A stretch of DNA of 64,000 bases from Oligoflexia bacterium (GTDB taxonomy: Bacteria; Bdellovibrionota; UBA1018). The notes beneath the pieces are model-generated. The model saw only the letters and a program-made list of their open reading frames with translations. It had not been told where the DNA came from and did not search any database. Position 1 is the first letter of the stretch, and each line of letters opens with the position of its first letter. The position numbers were made by a program, and so were the translations under genes. Shown one piece after another: positions 1-7,994 of the stretch. Location of the stretch: contig CAITVN010000075.1 of assembly GCA_903895855.1 (NCBI GenBank), positions 1 to 64,000 on the forward strand, in the 5' to 3' direction.

Positions 1-219
1 CTTTTCGCCCTTTGAATCAACCGGCATGATCCCGAGCGACGCGATGATGCCGCCGAGTGTGTAGCCTGGCTTTACTTTGAGCAAAAGTGCATGCGTGTTT
101 TCTGCCGACAAATTGCTTGAAAACACGGCAATTACCGCAGTCGCAGTTGCAACTACTTCCAGAAAAAGGCGTAAAAACAGTGTGCGACGAACAAGAGTTC
201 GCAATGGCTTAGGTGTCAT
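1..219 (-). CDS. Secreted LysM-like protein, N-terminal part (runs off the window)
   Basis: The frame starts at an ATG at 219 preceded by GAGTGAGGTAG and stays open to the window edge, giving 73 residues. The first 40 or so form a signal peptide: basic start (MTPKPLRTLVRRTLFLR), hydrophobic core, then a cleavage-like SNLSAEN. It is followed by a segment reading LLLKVKPGYTLGGIIASLGI, which resembles the start of a LysM repeat (V-x-PGDTL...IA...G), the peptidoglycan-binding module of cell-wall proteins. The usual GDTL is GYTL here, so the LysM call is tentative. Nothing can be said about the rest. A run of 11 G lies 17 bases upstream of the start codon and may make expression variable. Confidence 0.55.
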   Translation of the reverse strand, partial: MTPKPLRTLVRRTLFLRLFLEVVATATAVIAVFSSNLSAENTHALLLKVKPGYTLGGIIASLGIMPVDSKGEK

Positions 220-236
220 CTACCTCACTCATCGGC

Positions 237-247
237 GGGGGGGGGGG
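237..247. repeat. Homopolymer tract, 11 G
   Basis: Eleven consecutive G on the + strand (C on the coding strand of the adjacent minus-strand gene). It sits 17 bases upstream of the start codon at 219, inside the likely leader or promoter. Tracts of this length are prone to slipped-strand changes. Confidence 0.9.
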
Positions 248-407
248 CAACTTGACATAATTGTGGGTTTATTTAAGTTATCTGTTTAATGGGCCATTTT
301 GACACAAATGAGTGCCCGGGCGTTTTGAGTATCCTTGAAATCAGCGGGGTATTTTTGAGGCGCTTCTCAACCGCTGCGCCCTGATGGCCGTCAAACCTTT
401 GGCGAGA

Positions 408-611
408 TCACTTTTTCTTATCTCTGTCCTGAGTTTTTGTGTCTGCCTCGTCTGCGTCGATTTCACCGAGATCCTGCAGGAAGTTTTCTACCAGTTTTTC
501 TATAACACTCGACATGCGGATAAGTCCTGTACACATAAAAAAAACGAGCGCCTGGATGTCACCGCCTTTCAGCTCCACGTCATCCGTGCAAACGGAATCC
601 CGGTCGAACAA
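408..611 (-). CDS. Small hypothetical protein or gene remnant
   Basis: A 67-codon frame with a TTG start at 611, preceded by AAGGGGGGTGAC, which is a strong Shine-Dalgarno-like stretch. The protein is acidic with a helical middle (MSSVIEKLVENFLQDLGEID) and a charged Lys-rich tail. An internal ATG at 515 would give only 35 residues. The same frame stays open for about 17 codons further upstream without an ATG, so this may be the 3' end of a larger decayed gene. No family recognised. Overlapping plus-strand frames look like shadows. Confidence 0.25.
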   Translation of the reverse strand: MFDRDSVCTDDVELKGGDIQALVFFMCTGLIRMSSVIEKLVENFLQDLGEIDADEADTKTQDRDKKK

Positions 612-618
612 GTCACCC

Positions 619-640
619 CCCTTAACACGCTCTCCAAGCG
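619..640 (-). repeat. Fragment matching the anticodon region of tRNA-Ser(GGA)
   Basis: These 22 bases match 21 of 22 bases of the intact tRNA-Ser at 13109-13198 (anticodon arm and start of the variable arm). The rest of the tRNA does not align well. It could be a decayed attachment site left by an earlier insertion. About 190 bases to the right (641-829) hold no gene that I can support. Confidence 0.4.
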
Positions 641-829
641 AGAATGGGGTCGCTTCATAAAAAAACTATGAAAGCAGTGTAAAATCAAACAACAACAAAG
701 AGATCGCCCGGTTCGCATTCGTTCTCACTCTATGGCTATTCATGGTCATTTAGGGTTATTTTGAGTGGGTAGGTTCCCAAAATGTTCCCAACTATCAAAG
801 TAGGATCAACTTCAGCTCAGTCTTGCCTT

Positions 830-851
830 AGTGTACCCTTTGGTGTACACT
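830..851. promoter_or_regulatory. Inverted repeat upstream of the antitoxin gene (operator candidate)
   Basis: AGTGTAC at 830-836 and its exact reverse complement GTACACT at 845-851, 8 bases apart, end 19 bases before the antitoxin start codon. Phd/YefM-type antitoxins normally repress their own promoter by binding such palindromes, so this is the expected place for the operator. Confidence 0.5.
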
Positions 852-870
852 TCGATTTGAGGCAGTTATT

Positions 871-1128
871 ATGAACCAAACCAATCCGAAAAAATTGCGA
901 GCCGAACTGAAAGACTTTCTCGACCTTGCGGTCAAAGAACCCATTAGAATTCATCGGCGCTCGGGTGAAACCTACATTCTGATTAACGAGTCGGCGTATG
1001 CCGAACTTCAAAACGAGATTTTATCTCTTCAGCGTCGACTACTCGGTATGTCCAACGCAGTCGAGGGCAAGGGCGTTGAGTACAAGATTGGCGATCGCTC
1101 TCGACTCAATCGCCTAAAACGCACTTGA
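871..1128 (+). CDS. Phd/YefM-type antitoxin
   Basis: An 85-residue protein with the layout of Phd/YefM antitoxins: an N-terminal segment with RAELKDFLDLAVKEPIRIHR, the strand ETYILINESAYAEL, and a helical C-terminus (QNEILSLQRRLLG) that would wrap the toxin. In the family the N-terminal half dimerises and binds operator DNA, and the C-terminal half neutralises a RelE/ParE/Doc-type toxin. The start is supported by GAGG about 10 bases upstream and by the palindrome at 830-851. The stop codon overlaps the start region of the downstream toxin remnant, a typical coupled arrangement. The toxin is broken, so this is probably an orphan antitoxin. The family assignment rests on pattern and context. 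Confidence 0.65.
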   Translation: MNQTNPKKLRAELKDFLDLAVKEPIRIHRRSGETYILINESAYAELQNEILSLQRRLLGMSNAVEGKGVEYKIGDRSRLNRLKRT

Positions 1129-1381
1129 GGGTTAAGGTCGTGGCTAAAGTTATTTTCACTGATTCGTTTGAGAAAACCCTTTCTGACATCGAAGATTACA
1201 TCTTACTTTCAACGAGTAATATTGACCTAGTTAGCCGTTTTACGGAAGGTACCGTCTTTTTTTCAAGTCAGCAAATAGAGGTGACGATACAACCATTTAT
1301 CTTTTGCACATAATCGACAACAAACAGTTCAATGTTGAGGTCTATCCAAATAACTCGCTGCCCACTTACCAGGAGGATTAG
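1125..1381 (+). pseudogene. RelE/ParE-type toxin, frameshifted
   Basis: The first part (start GTG at 1140 with AAGG upstream, or TTG at 1125) reads AKVIFTDSFEKTLSDIEDYI, typical of the first strand and helix of RelE/ParE toxins. After a run of seven T at 1257-1263 the original frame ends at 1313. The frame two bases on continues at 1262 with FKSANRGDDTTIYLLHIID and ends NVEVYPNNSLPTYQED at the TAG at 1381, which looks like the C-terminal strands of the same family. The joined product would be about 80 to 85 residues, slightly short, so a small deletion may accompany the frameshift. It lies directly after the antitoxin. The toxin would cleave mRNA or inhibit gyrase if intact, but I infer it is dead. 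Confidence 0.6.
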
Positions 1382-1542
1382 GCAGTCAATGAGCCAGAGA
1401 GCCGTTCAAACACCACCAAGCGGCCACAAGAACTCACAATAGGGGTTTAGGGACACCTCTAACGCCCGTTACGAGTGCGGATCGGTGAAGACCAACATCT
1501 ACTTTCCGTTTGAAGCGCCAATGTTGACTTCAACATCAGTTA

Positions 1543-2397
1543 TCAAAGCTTTCCGATTCCTATTTTTGATATAAACTCACCGGCCTCCGCTAGAGTCTCA
1601 ACTGGCCTCTCAATCATCGGAAAGTGCCCGCAATTCGAAAGCAAGTGATAGTCCCAAAAAGGAAAGGCATTCTGTAGTGTACCCATATTGCCTGCCGGAA
1701 GGCGGGCGTCTTCATCACCCTCTAAGTATAAAATTGGTACCTGTCTCCTATTGGCCAAGGCAGTTGCGGTTAGGTCAAGAGTTGGCAAACCCTCCGTCAT
1801 CTTTTGTGATGCCTTCCAAAAGGTTTTTGTGGTCAAGGCAATTTCTGCTGATACGCTAGGCACCCCCGAACTGAAGTATAAAGGCAATATCTTGCGCCAG
1901 TAGCTCTTGAAATCAGATTCTTGATCAATCTTAACTTCAGACAACCCCATGGCCCTAATGCCGTCCTTAAATCTAGGCGACGAACCCCATGAGGTTGGCA
2001 AACTCAGAAGAATGCCACCAATCAAATTGAATGACCCCGCACCCATCAAATCTAATGCCAAGCGAGCACCGTAAGAATGCCCAACAAGTAGAAGTCGATT
2101 TTCGCCCAGTTCACCAAGAGCTTCGCCCAACGCCTCTACCACAGCTGGGTACCGCGCCTCAGAAATTAATTCAGTTTGAGCTTTGTCTCCGTGATTTGGT
2201 AAATCAAACACAACGCCATTGCAGTTTAGCTTCGCTGAAATTTCGGCCACGAACGAGTCTAAATATCGACCAGAAATTCCGGGCCCACCCGGAATACCCA
2301 CGACAAGCACGTTGCCTTTTTTTTCTCTGAGTGGCCTCAAACTATGAACCCCGACTTTTCGAGCAGCAACAACAATGCAGTAAGAAAAAATGTTCAT
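1543..2397 (-). CDS. Alpha/beta hydrolase
   Basis: A 284-residue cytoplasmic alpha/beta hydrolase. The oxyanion-type loop is IPGGPG (residues 35-40). The nucleophile elbow is GHSYG (106-110, Ser108). The acid is likely Asp228 or Asp230 in GDEDARLP, and the histidine is His258 in CGHFPMIERP. The layout resembles proline iminopeptidase-like or epoxide hydrolase-like enzymes, but the substrate cannot be told from sequence. A cap of about 90 residues lies between the nucleophile and the acid. It stands alone, with no operon partner. The start has only a distant GAGG upstream, so the first residues are uncertain. Confidence 0.8.
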   Translation of the reverse strand: MNIFSYCIVVAARKVGVHSLRPLREKKGNVLVVGIPGGPGISGRYLDSFVAEISAKLNCNGVVFDLPNHGDKAQTELISEARYPAVVEALGEALGELGENRLLLVGHSYGARLALDLMGAGSFNLIGGILLSLPTSWGSSPRFKDGIRAMGLSEVKIDQESDFKSYWRKILPLYFSSGVPSVSAEIALTTKTFWKASQKMTEGLPTLDLTATALANRRQVPILYLEGDEDARLPAGNMGTLQNAFPFWDYHLLSNCGHFPMIERPVETLAEAGEFISKIGIGKL

Positions 2398-2772
2398 ATT
2401 GTCTAACTTCTTACCTCTACGGTGAAAAAAATCTCAATGACTGGAGCTCAATTTAAATTCAACTAAGTACAACTCCTCACGCCGCGCATCCGATAACACG
2501 AGGGGGGTCTTTACCGACTACACCAGCGAGGCCAGAAATTTCGGCGAAACTTTCGGGTTCATATCCAGTAGCCAAAAAAATATTACGAAAACCCAGCGCC
2601 GCAATACCGCTATCAGAGAATTTCAAACTGATTTCAGCAAGTTTAGTGCGGGGCGTTTGGCAATTAGCTTGGGTTGACTTCATAGGATTCAGCTTGAGCC
2701 CCACAGACAGCGAAGTTTTTATGATGTTACGCAGAATTCCTGATTTCTAGCTGAAATCACTGGGAGTTTGAA
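2398..2772. other. Intergenic stretch without a convincing gene
   Basis: A 75-codon minus-strand frame at 2477-2704 begins with GTG and lacks a ribosome-binding site. Its composition gives no family signal, so I do not call it. I see no RNA gene or repeat here. Confidence 0.5.
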
Positions 2773-4538
2773 GTGAAAAGACAATTGAGATCATTTTTTA
2801 CGCTACTTGTGGCCCTACTTTCTTTACAGGCGATGCCTGACCACGAATCGAACTCCATCCTAGACGACCACCCGACTACCGCAAGAACTTCTTGATTCAG
2901 GTACCAGGTTTAAAAATTTTTGATTCCAATTATTACCGCTAGCTGGGAAAGTGAACGCTAAATGACAAACAAAAGACGGCTGATTTTAGCAGCCTTGACG
3001 GATTATCGATCACTGTGTTTTTTGAGCTTCTTGACCGGATTTCTGAAATGATGCGAAACGAGCACTGGACCCTCAGGTACGTTTTCGCTGAGGTCATCGG
3101 CCAACGTTCAATGAACCCTGACCATTCCGATCTGATGGTCAATCAATTGGTGACAAACCATTTGGTAGGCACCTTGGTTAAATATGGCCCATCAGGGCGC
3201 TATGAACCTTATCTTGCTGAACACTGGAAAACGTCTGACGACGAAAGAGTCTGGCGATTCACCCTGCGTCGAGGGTTAGTTTGTGAAGACAATTCGCCTA
3301 TTACCGCTCCAGATTTCGTGAGTGGTTTCTTACAACAGCTCAAACACTATGGCGAAAAATCGACTCCACTTGAATTTGCAAAACTAAAAGGCTGGGACCG
3401 TTTTCGCGCAGGCGACCAGAACGCTATCGGGGTCACTGCTACCGATCTTTGCACAATCGAATTTGTATTCAACAAGCCGCCGGTGAAGCTGCTTGAGTAT
3501 ATCCGCATGGTCTATTTCGGATATTATCCTGTCTCGAACTTTGAGCAGGGAAAATGGAAAGACCATCGATCGATTGTTTCATCAGGGGCATTTCGCCTTG
3601 CCCCATGGGATGGGCTAAGTGACTTGCACTTACTGCGACGTGAGTCGTGGTTCTCTTTTGGCCCAGGAAGCCCTTCAGAAGTCGTTATTTCTAATAAAAC
3701 CGATCACGCTCTCAGTGAAGTTCAACCGAGCCGAACTATCATTAATAAAAAATTGAGTGGTTTAGAAGTTCTGCCCGCAGGATTCACTCCGGTTTTTGGT
3801 ACACCCACTATTTTGAACGCGCTAGTACTCAGCCCATACCGAAAAGGACTGTTCGATAAGCTTCAAAATCGAAAGCTCTTTTACAATCGTTTCTCAGCAC
3901 TCAGAGATCAGACCCCCTTTTTGTCGTCGAACTCTAAAGTAGCGAAATCATTTTATCCTTCGCAACAGGCATCGCCAACAAAGCCCGAAACAACGAGCCA
4001 AAACACACCTGACTCATTAGTAATCACTCAATTTGTAAATATTCCCAAAGTTCCCCTTCAAGTCGTACTTTCGACCACACTATTAGAAGAAGAAAAAGCC
4101 TATATTCAAGGTCTTATTGAAAACATATTTAAAGGTACCGAAGCTCAAATTGAGTTTCATCTTGAAGACCGTAAAGACCCCAACTGGTCACTACAAATTC
4201 ATGAAAATAAGAAATATGACATTCGAGTGGCTCGAGTCGACATTGGTGGGCAACTGAACAGCGCAGTCATCAGAATGATGTTTTGCACGACACTTGGCAT
4301 TTCATTTCCCGACCCCATGGGCACTATTTGCAAAATCACCGACGAGTTTGAAGCAGAGCCAGCAAAAATGAATAGGGCAGAGTATGTAGACCGATTTAAC
4401 CAGACACTCTCTGATGACTCTGTGGTTCTACCTGTCTTTCACTCGGGTCTTTCGTGGATCTACTCGAACGACATCGATCTCGCTAATGTCAACCCCAGCG
4501 CCATTTACCCTCGGTTTGATTTGATTCACCTGAAGTAG
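2773..4538 (+). pseudogene. Solute-binding protein of the SBP_bac_5 type, disrupted after the signal peptide
   Basis: A GTG at 2773 preceded by TGGGAG starts a good signal peptide (MKRQLRSFFTLLVALLSLQA) that stops at 2895. The large frame that follows is open from about 2955 to 4538 in another phase. It contains the extracellular peptide/nickel-binding fold: NQLVTNHLVGTLVKYGPSGR, YLAEHWKTSDDERVWRFTLR (the classic first-domain motif), and a C-terminal lobe with HSGLSWIYSNDIDLANV. Such proteins are periplasmic receptors of oligopeptide ABC transporters. No permease or ATPase genes are nearby. The apparent internal start at 3015 is a GTG with no ribosome-binding site and no signal peptide, so I read the locus as one gene broken between residue 40 and the mature domain. 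An alternative is a sequencing error in 2870-2960. Confidence 0.6.
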
Positions 4539-4782
4539 TGAAAGGCAAAGTTGTGGCGAATTCAGACCTAGATCAACTGAGAGAAATAGAACCGAATTTT
4601 TCTCGAATGCAGGAGGCGCCTATCGCGCTAGATGGGCAGCCCACCGGTTGGCAAAAGAAAAAATTACAGACGATTTGACATTCACACCCTCAACAGTAAC
4701 CGATTTTCAGAAAGCTTTTCGAAAAGGCGAGATTTCACTTCCAGATGTGCCAAACGTTGATGAAGCACAATTGGCAGCCTGA
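4534..4782 (+). pseudogene. Unidentified coding remnant
   Basis: A frame open from 4534 to the TGA at 4780-4782 lacks a credible start but reads like protein: AYRARWAAHRLAKEKITDDL then TFTPSTVTDFQKAFRKGEIS. It directly follows the broken solute-binding gene. Composition suggests a real former gene rather than noise. I do not recognise a family. Confidence 0.25.
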
Positions 4783-4808
4783 GCGCCGAGTTTTCAATCT
4801 TCAAGTCA

Positions 4809-4933
4809 CGCGGCAATACCTCGGGTAGTTTTATAGAGTATCTCATGCTCACAATGACCCTCGCGCGGGCGCACGAAGTACGGGGTCATTTGAGGGTGTG
4901 ATACTCTATAAAACTACCCGAGGTATTGTCGCG
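4809..4933. repeat. Long near-perfect inverted repeat (125 bp hairpin)
   Basis: Left arm 4809-4860 and right arm 4883-4933 are reverse complements. The outer 34 positions differ only once; the inner part has a few mismatches and a one-base bulge. The loop is 22 bases (4861-4882). It could be a small non-autonomous mobile element (MITE-like), a structured RNA or a very long terminator. No U-run follows either arm, so a simple terminator is less likely. Confidence 0.85.
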
Positions 4934-5215
4934 TTGAGGCTAGTTGACGCCTTTTTACAGTCATTTTCAATCGATACCATTAAAACTAAAGTTAAGAGCT
5001 GGCTTGAGTTTCTCTTGTATTCAAAAACTAATACTCCGCGGGCATACTGCACTATCACCGTAATTCTCCACTGGCAGGCACCCACAAGAGCCTTCTTCGC
5101 TGTTCGCATTAACCGAGGAATGATAAAACAAAATTTTTAAATTTGACTAGAGCGGCTAGCGAATCGACTAGAATCCAAACTGTTAAGAAATATCATGTGA
5201 CGCAGCCAGCATCAG
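4934..5215. other. Gene-free stretch left of the att site
   Basis: Frames in this stretch begin inside the hairpin and show no family signal on either strand. Nothing else is recognised before the hairpin at 5216. Confidence 0.5.
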
Positions 5216-5234
5216 AAAGGGATCAGATCCCTTT
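5216..5234 (-). terminator. Hairpin downstream of the displaced tRNA-Ser 3' end
   Basis: AAAGGGATC and GATCCCTTT pair perfectly across one base. The hairpin starts 4 bases beyond the CCA of the tRNA fragment, read on the minus strand. Before the element inserted, this was probably the terminator or processing hairpin of the tRNA-Ser gene. There is no long U-run. Confidence 0.45.
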
Positions 5235-5237
5235 AGG

Positions 5238-5295
5238 TGGCGGAGAGACAGGGATTCGAACCCTGGTAAGGTGTTACCCTTAACACGCTTTCCAA
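5238..5295 (-). repeat. att site: displaced 3' end of tRNA-Ser(GGA)
   Basis: These 58 bases match the 3' part of the intact tRNA-Ser (13109-13166) with two differences (5249 and 5265). They carry CCA, the discriminator, acceptor 3' strand, T-arm, variable arm and part of the anticodon arm, then the match ends abruptly at 5295. Identity is unbroken over 5266-5295 and 13137-13166, so crossover probably lies in that 30-base core. The two differences are the two halves of one T-stem base pair, so both copies keep a paired stem. This is the scar expected when an element enters a tRNA gene and supplies a replacement 3' end. Confidence 0.9.
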
Positions 5296-5436
5296 TGGAT
5301 TGAGCCTATTTTTAGGATTTTTTTCAACTCATTGATATCGAAGTCGTTCTTTAATAATAACAAAAACATGAGTTCATCTGGGTGGGGTATCTAAAGTCAG
5401 CTAGTGTCATTGAATATCAACGAGTTTCGTTTAGGT

Positions 5437-5456
5437 TTCCGCCTAGATTCCGCCCA
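5437..5456 (+). promoter_or_regulatory. Candidate arm-type integrase sites, left end
   Basis: Two direct copies of TTCCGCCYA (5437-5445 and 5448-5456) start 11 bases apart, about 140 bases inside the left att core. The same pair with the same 11-base spacing recurs near the other end (13012-13031). Tyrosine integrases bind such arm sites through their N-terminal domain. Confidence 0.55.
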
Positions 5457-5544
5457 GGTGGCTACATAACAAATATTTCTGTCGAATCAATTGACCCATA
5501 TGCAAATTAGAATGGTGGCTTCACCTGGTTGAACTCAGAACAGC

Positions 5545-6144
5545 CTATTTGGACTGGCCCTGTGTTGACTTAGTAGAAATCATCGAATGCTTTTTAGAAT
5601 AGAAAAAGAATGAACCCAGCTGAGTGAACAAAACAAGCAATAAAATAGCACTTTTTGAAATTGGAAAATCATAAACACTCACCCCATAAGGCACCAAATG
5701 ATTCTTTGGATAGTCAGAATCTATAATTGAAATTTTACCTACCTCTACCGATGGAATATAACCCGAATCCTGACCTAGAGAACTACGAGTATAGCGAATA
5801 GTTGAGGCGAATAGTAATAACAAAGTGGCAGCCATCGATAAGAGAAAACTCGAACGTGCGGCACGTCCAACAATAAACTCTTCACGCTCATCTCTCTCTT
5901 TAAGACCAGCGAGTCTTGTCAGCAATTGCTCTCTTAACGTGGGGCTGAATACAAGCCTTGAGATAAAAATAGAAAAAGAAGAAAGCCAAATGAAATAGCT
6001 GATTAAAATAACGACACCTAAGATTGGGCCAAGTTCATGCCAGCGTGGAAACCACGAAAATAACGAAAATATTACAGGTGGAATTCCTAAAAGTGAGATC
6101 AAAGTATTCAAGTTCAGAATCTTTTGTAGCTTACTTTGCATTGA
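5545..6144 (-). CDS. Four-helix membrane protein paired with an XRE regulator
   Basis: A 199-residue integral membrane protein starting at the ATG at 6144, chosen because GAGGGAG lies 6 bases upstream; it overlaps the end of the regulator gene by 14 bases. Hydrophobic segments lie near residues 15-35, 40-70, 100-118 and 170-190, with a charged loop rich in Arg and Glu (LKERDEREEFIVGRAARSS) between the second and third. No enzymatic motif is visible. Short XRE regulators translationally coupled to a membrane protein are common in accessory DNA, and a role in immunity, exclusion or signal sensing is possible but unproven. Confidence 0.65.
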   Translation of the reverse strand, partial: SMQSKLQKILNLNTLISLLGIPPVIFSLFSWFPRWHELGPILGVVILISYFIWLSSFSIFISRLVFSPTLREQLLTRLAGLKERDEREEFIVGRAARSSFLLSMAATLLLLFASTIRYTRSSLGQDSGYIPSVEVGKISIIDSDYPKNHLVPYGVSVYDFPISKSAILLLVLFTQLGSFFFYSKKHSMISTKSTQGQSK

Positions 6145-6373
6145 CGTCTCCCTCATGTTTGAGAAAAAAAATATCTTCAATAGTAACGCCAAAAAAACGG
6201 GCTATCCGAAAGGCTAGGTCAAGCGACGGATTATACCCAGTGTTTTCAATGGCGATGATGGTAGCACGTGTGACACCAATAGCTTCGCCAAGTTGTTGTT
6301 GAGTTAATTTCTTCGAGGCGCGAAAGCTTGGCAATCGCGTATCAATATCAAGCTTTGCTGAGTTTTTTGTCAC
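6131..6373 (-). CDS. XRE-family transcriptional regulator (short)
   Basis: An 80-residue protein that is essentially one Cro/CI-type helix-turn-helix: KLTQQQLGEAIGVTRATIIA, then a positioning helix and FFGVTIEDIFF, as in YozG-like regulators. The GTG start at 6373 follows GAGGTGG with ideal spacing. The perfect 11-base dyad at 6401-6440, directly upstream, is its likely operator, so it probably represses itself and the coupled membrane protein gene. It has no sensor domain. Confidence 0.8.
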   Translation of the reverse strand: MTKNSAKLDIDTRLPSFRASKKLTQQQLGEAIGVTRATIIAIENTGYNPSLDLAFRIARFFGVTIEDIFFLKHEGDVNAK

Positions 6374-6400
6374 AATTCCACCTCAAGATCAGGTATAGAA

Positions 6401-6440
6401 TGTACAATAAAGTTTACATCAATGTCAAGTTTATTGTACA
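6401..6440. promoter_or_regulatory. Operator dyad upstream of the XRE gene
   Basis: TGTACAATAAA (6401-6411) and its exact reverse complement (6430-6440) flank 18 bases. The site ends 28 bases before the GTG start at 6373, where a repressor would block the promoter. Confidence 0.6.
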
Positions 6441-6521
6441 TCAATGAGATGGGTTGGCTGTTCACGGCTGATGGTCAATGTAGAATCGTTTAAAAGCTTG
6501 TTTGCCCCTAGTAGCTTAGGT

Positions 6522-7334
6522 CTAGCCGGGCACATAGCATATCGCCGGGCCAGACAAGAGCGTTTCACTACCCACTCTTATGTCGTCAACTTCAACTTCA
6601 ACAGTAATACCAGGAATCATCGGTTCCCAATCCGCACTTGTTTTACCCTTAAAGCCTTTGGCCCATTCAACATAGAGTTTCTTACAGTCTGGAGCTTTGA
6701 GAGATTTTGGAAGCTTGTTCTCTGCTCTGATCGTATCCCAACAACTATCACCCTCTTTCATAAGGGGACATGAGATACTCACCTGCTTGAAGTATCGCAT
6801 GGAGACTTTGTCACCAGTCTTTCTGAAATAAAAAGAAGTTTCACCATGCCCAGATAGGCTCACAAAGGTGCCACTAGCTGTTTTTGCCACATGCATTCCT
6901 TTGAAAACAATATTTCCACTCGATGCATCGCTAACTCTAAAGGTTCCCTCACCACAATCATTGCAAGTCGCAAAAACTAGATTGCCTATTTTACCAGCGA
7001 ATACCCCAAAATCACCCAACTCGACACGTGAACCAGATTTTTGTTTTAAACAAAGGTGTTCTGCATCGACGGCAGCATTCGGCTTTAAGACGGTAAGCGA
7101 AGAATCCATTCCAGCTTGACCGTAGGACAAGGCAAAATCAGGGTAACGAAAGCAGCTGATAGTTTTGCCAGCTAGTTTCGATTTCACAACAGGAGCAATA
7201 GGCTTATCAAACATTTTCTTATCGGGAATAAATTCACCACTTTTGATTTCAGCGGCATTGATTATTGCGCTCAACAGAGGGCTGAACATCACCGTAATAA
7301 TTGCAACTGATTGGAACACTCTTTTAATATTCAC
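6522..7334 (-). CDS. Exported protein of unknown function (element cargo)
   Basis: 270 residues with a clear signal peptide (MNIKRVFQSVAIITVMFSPL, cleavage after LLSAIINA). The mature part has Cys pairs, including CNDCGEG around residue 124 and CPLMKEGDSC around 189, that could form disulfides in the periplasm. No family is recognised. The GTG start overlaps the last base of the upstream terminase-like gene and follows AAGGAGTTTTA, so the two are co-translated. Its place in a satellite suggests cargo, for example an exclusion or envelope-modifying function, but nothing in the sequence shows this. Confidence 0.7.
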   Translation of the reverse strand: MNIKRVFQSVAIITVMFSPLLSAIINAAEIKSGEFIPDKKMFDKPIAPVVKSKLAGKTISCFRYPDFALSYGQAGMDSSLTVLKPNAAVDAEHLCLKQKSGSRVELGDFGVFAGKIGNLVFATCNDCGEGTFRVSDASSGNIVFKGMHVAKTASGTFVSLSGHGETSFYFRKTGDKVSMRYFKQVSISCPLMKEGDSCWDTIRAENKLPKSLKAPDCKKLYVEWAKGFKGKTSADWEPMIPGITVEVEVDDIRVGSETLLSGPAICYVPG

Positions 7335-7810
7335 TAAAACTCCTTTCGGTTAATATCTGAAATATCACTGTTACTATCTAACTGTTTCAAAAATGGGTCT
7401 GACCTCAAAATCTCACGTACATCAGTCGCTGAAAGCAGTGGCATCTTTTCTTTGCAGCTCACCTCTGCCCTTAAGTGAGTCTGGTCAGACTGTCCTAAAA
7501 CTTGCTTGCCCAGCCAAATGAGCATTGTTGGATTACCCATCATGGCTAGCTCAAACTGCTTGCGTCGCAATGATACAAACCCCGCTTTTCTCTTTTGGGC
7601 AAAAAGCTCCGCAAAAGTAGTTCCATACTGCTCAAAGACCCTGCGCTCTATTGTATCTTCGGATACAGAAAAGTGGGCTGAGATCTCAGCTAGCGTGCAT
7701 TGCACCCTACATAGATCGTCGAATTCAACCCAATCTATTTCTTTTCTTGGCCGACCAAAGTGGCCCCTAACTGGTAATAGGTCTACTTCCGTGTTTGCGA
7801 CTCTAGCCAT
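7334..7810 (-). CDS. Terminase-small-subunit-like HTH protein
   Basis: 158 residues. It has an AT-hook-like HFGRPRKE near the N-terminus, an HTH (CTLAEISAHFSVSEDTIERR), and the stretch LRRKQFELAMMGNPTMLIWL followed by GKQVLGQSDQ, characteristic of small terminase-like proteins of tailed phages. Small terminases recognise the packaging site and load DNA on the large subunit. Satellites carry their own copy to redirect helper-phage capsids, and no large subunit is present here. Its start overlaps the RHH gene by 28 bases and its stop overlaps the next gene by one base, so the three form one minus-strand transcript. A plain DNA-binding regulator is the alternative. Confidence 0.65.
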   Translation of the reverse strand: MARVANTEVDLLPVRGHFGRPRKEIDWVEFDDLCRVQCTLAEISAHFSVSEDTIERRVFEQYGTTFAELFAQKRKAGFVSLRRKQFELAMMGNPTMLIWLGKQVLGQSDQTHLRAEVSCKEKMPLLSATDVREILRSDPFLKQLDSNSDISDINRKEF

Positions 7811-7977
7811 TTTTTATAATCCTCAAGAATCTGCTCAACTAATTCAGATAGACTCAACCCATGGAGTTTCGCACTCTTTTCGAGGCAATCTCTGCTTGTC
7901 TTTCTGAGCCTAGTTGAAACCGGAACTTTTTCTTCTTTTTTCTTCATGTCTTTAGGGTGACGAAATTGGACACTCAT
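7783..7977 (-). CDS. Ribbon-helix-helix DNA-binding protein
   Basis: A 64-residue protein with the Arc/CopG layout: a short strand (KVPVSTRLRK), helix A (SRDCLEKSAKLHG), the turn LS, and helix B (LSELVEQILEDYKKWLES). An alternative ATG at 7947 (MKKKEEKV) would trim 10 residues; neither start has a strong ribosome-binding site. RHH proteins bind as dimers to short palindromes and often repress their own operon. Being first in the RHH, terminase-like, secreted-protein transcript, it may control that transcript through the dyad at 7995-8033. Confidence 0.65.
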   Translation of the reverse strand: MSVQFRHPKDMKKKEEKVPVSTRLRKTSRDCLEKSAKLHGLSLSELVEQILEDYKKWLESQTRK

Positions 7978-7994
7978 TGAGTTAATTATTGATC

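Noticed and set aside
384-671. Plus-strand 95-codon frame
   Set aside because: Overlaps the more protein-like minus-strand frame, has no ribosome-binding site and no family signal.
707-779. Possible integrase C-terminal remnant on the minus strand
   Set aside because: Only about 22 codons between stops with a vague resemblance; far too short to support.
2477-2704. 75-codon minus-strand frame
   Set aside because: GTG start without ribosome-binding site, no recognisable motif, and in a decayed region.
4809-4933. Integron attC site
   Set aside because: No integrase of that class, no core-site sequences and no cassette arrangement nearby.
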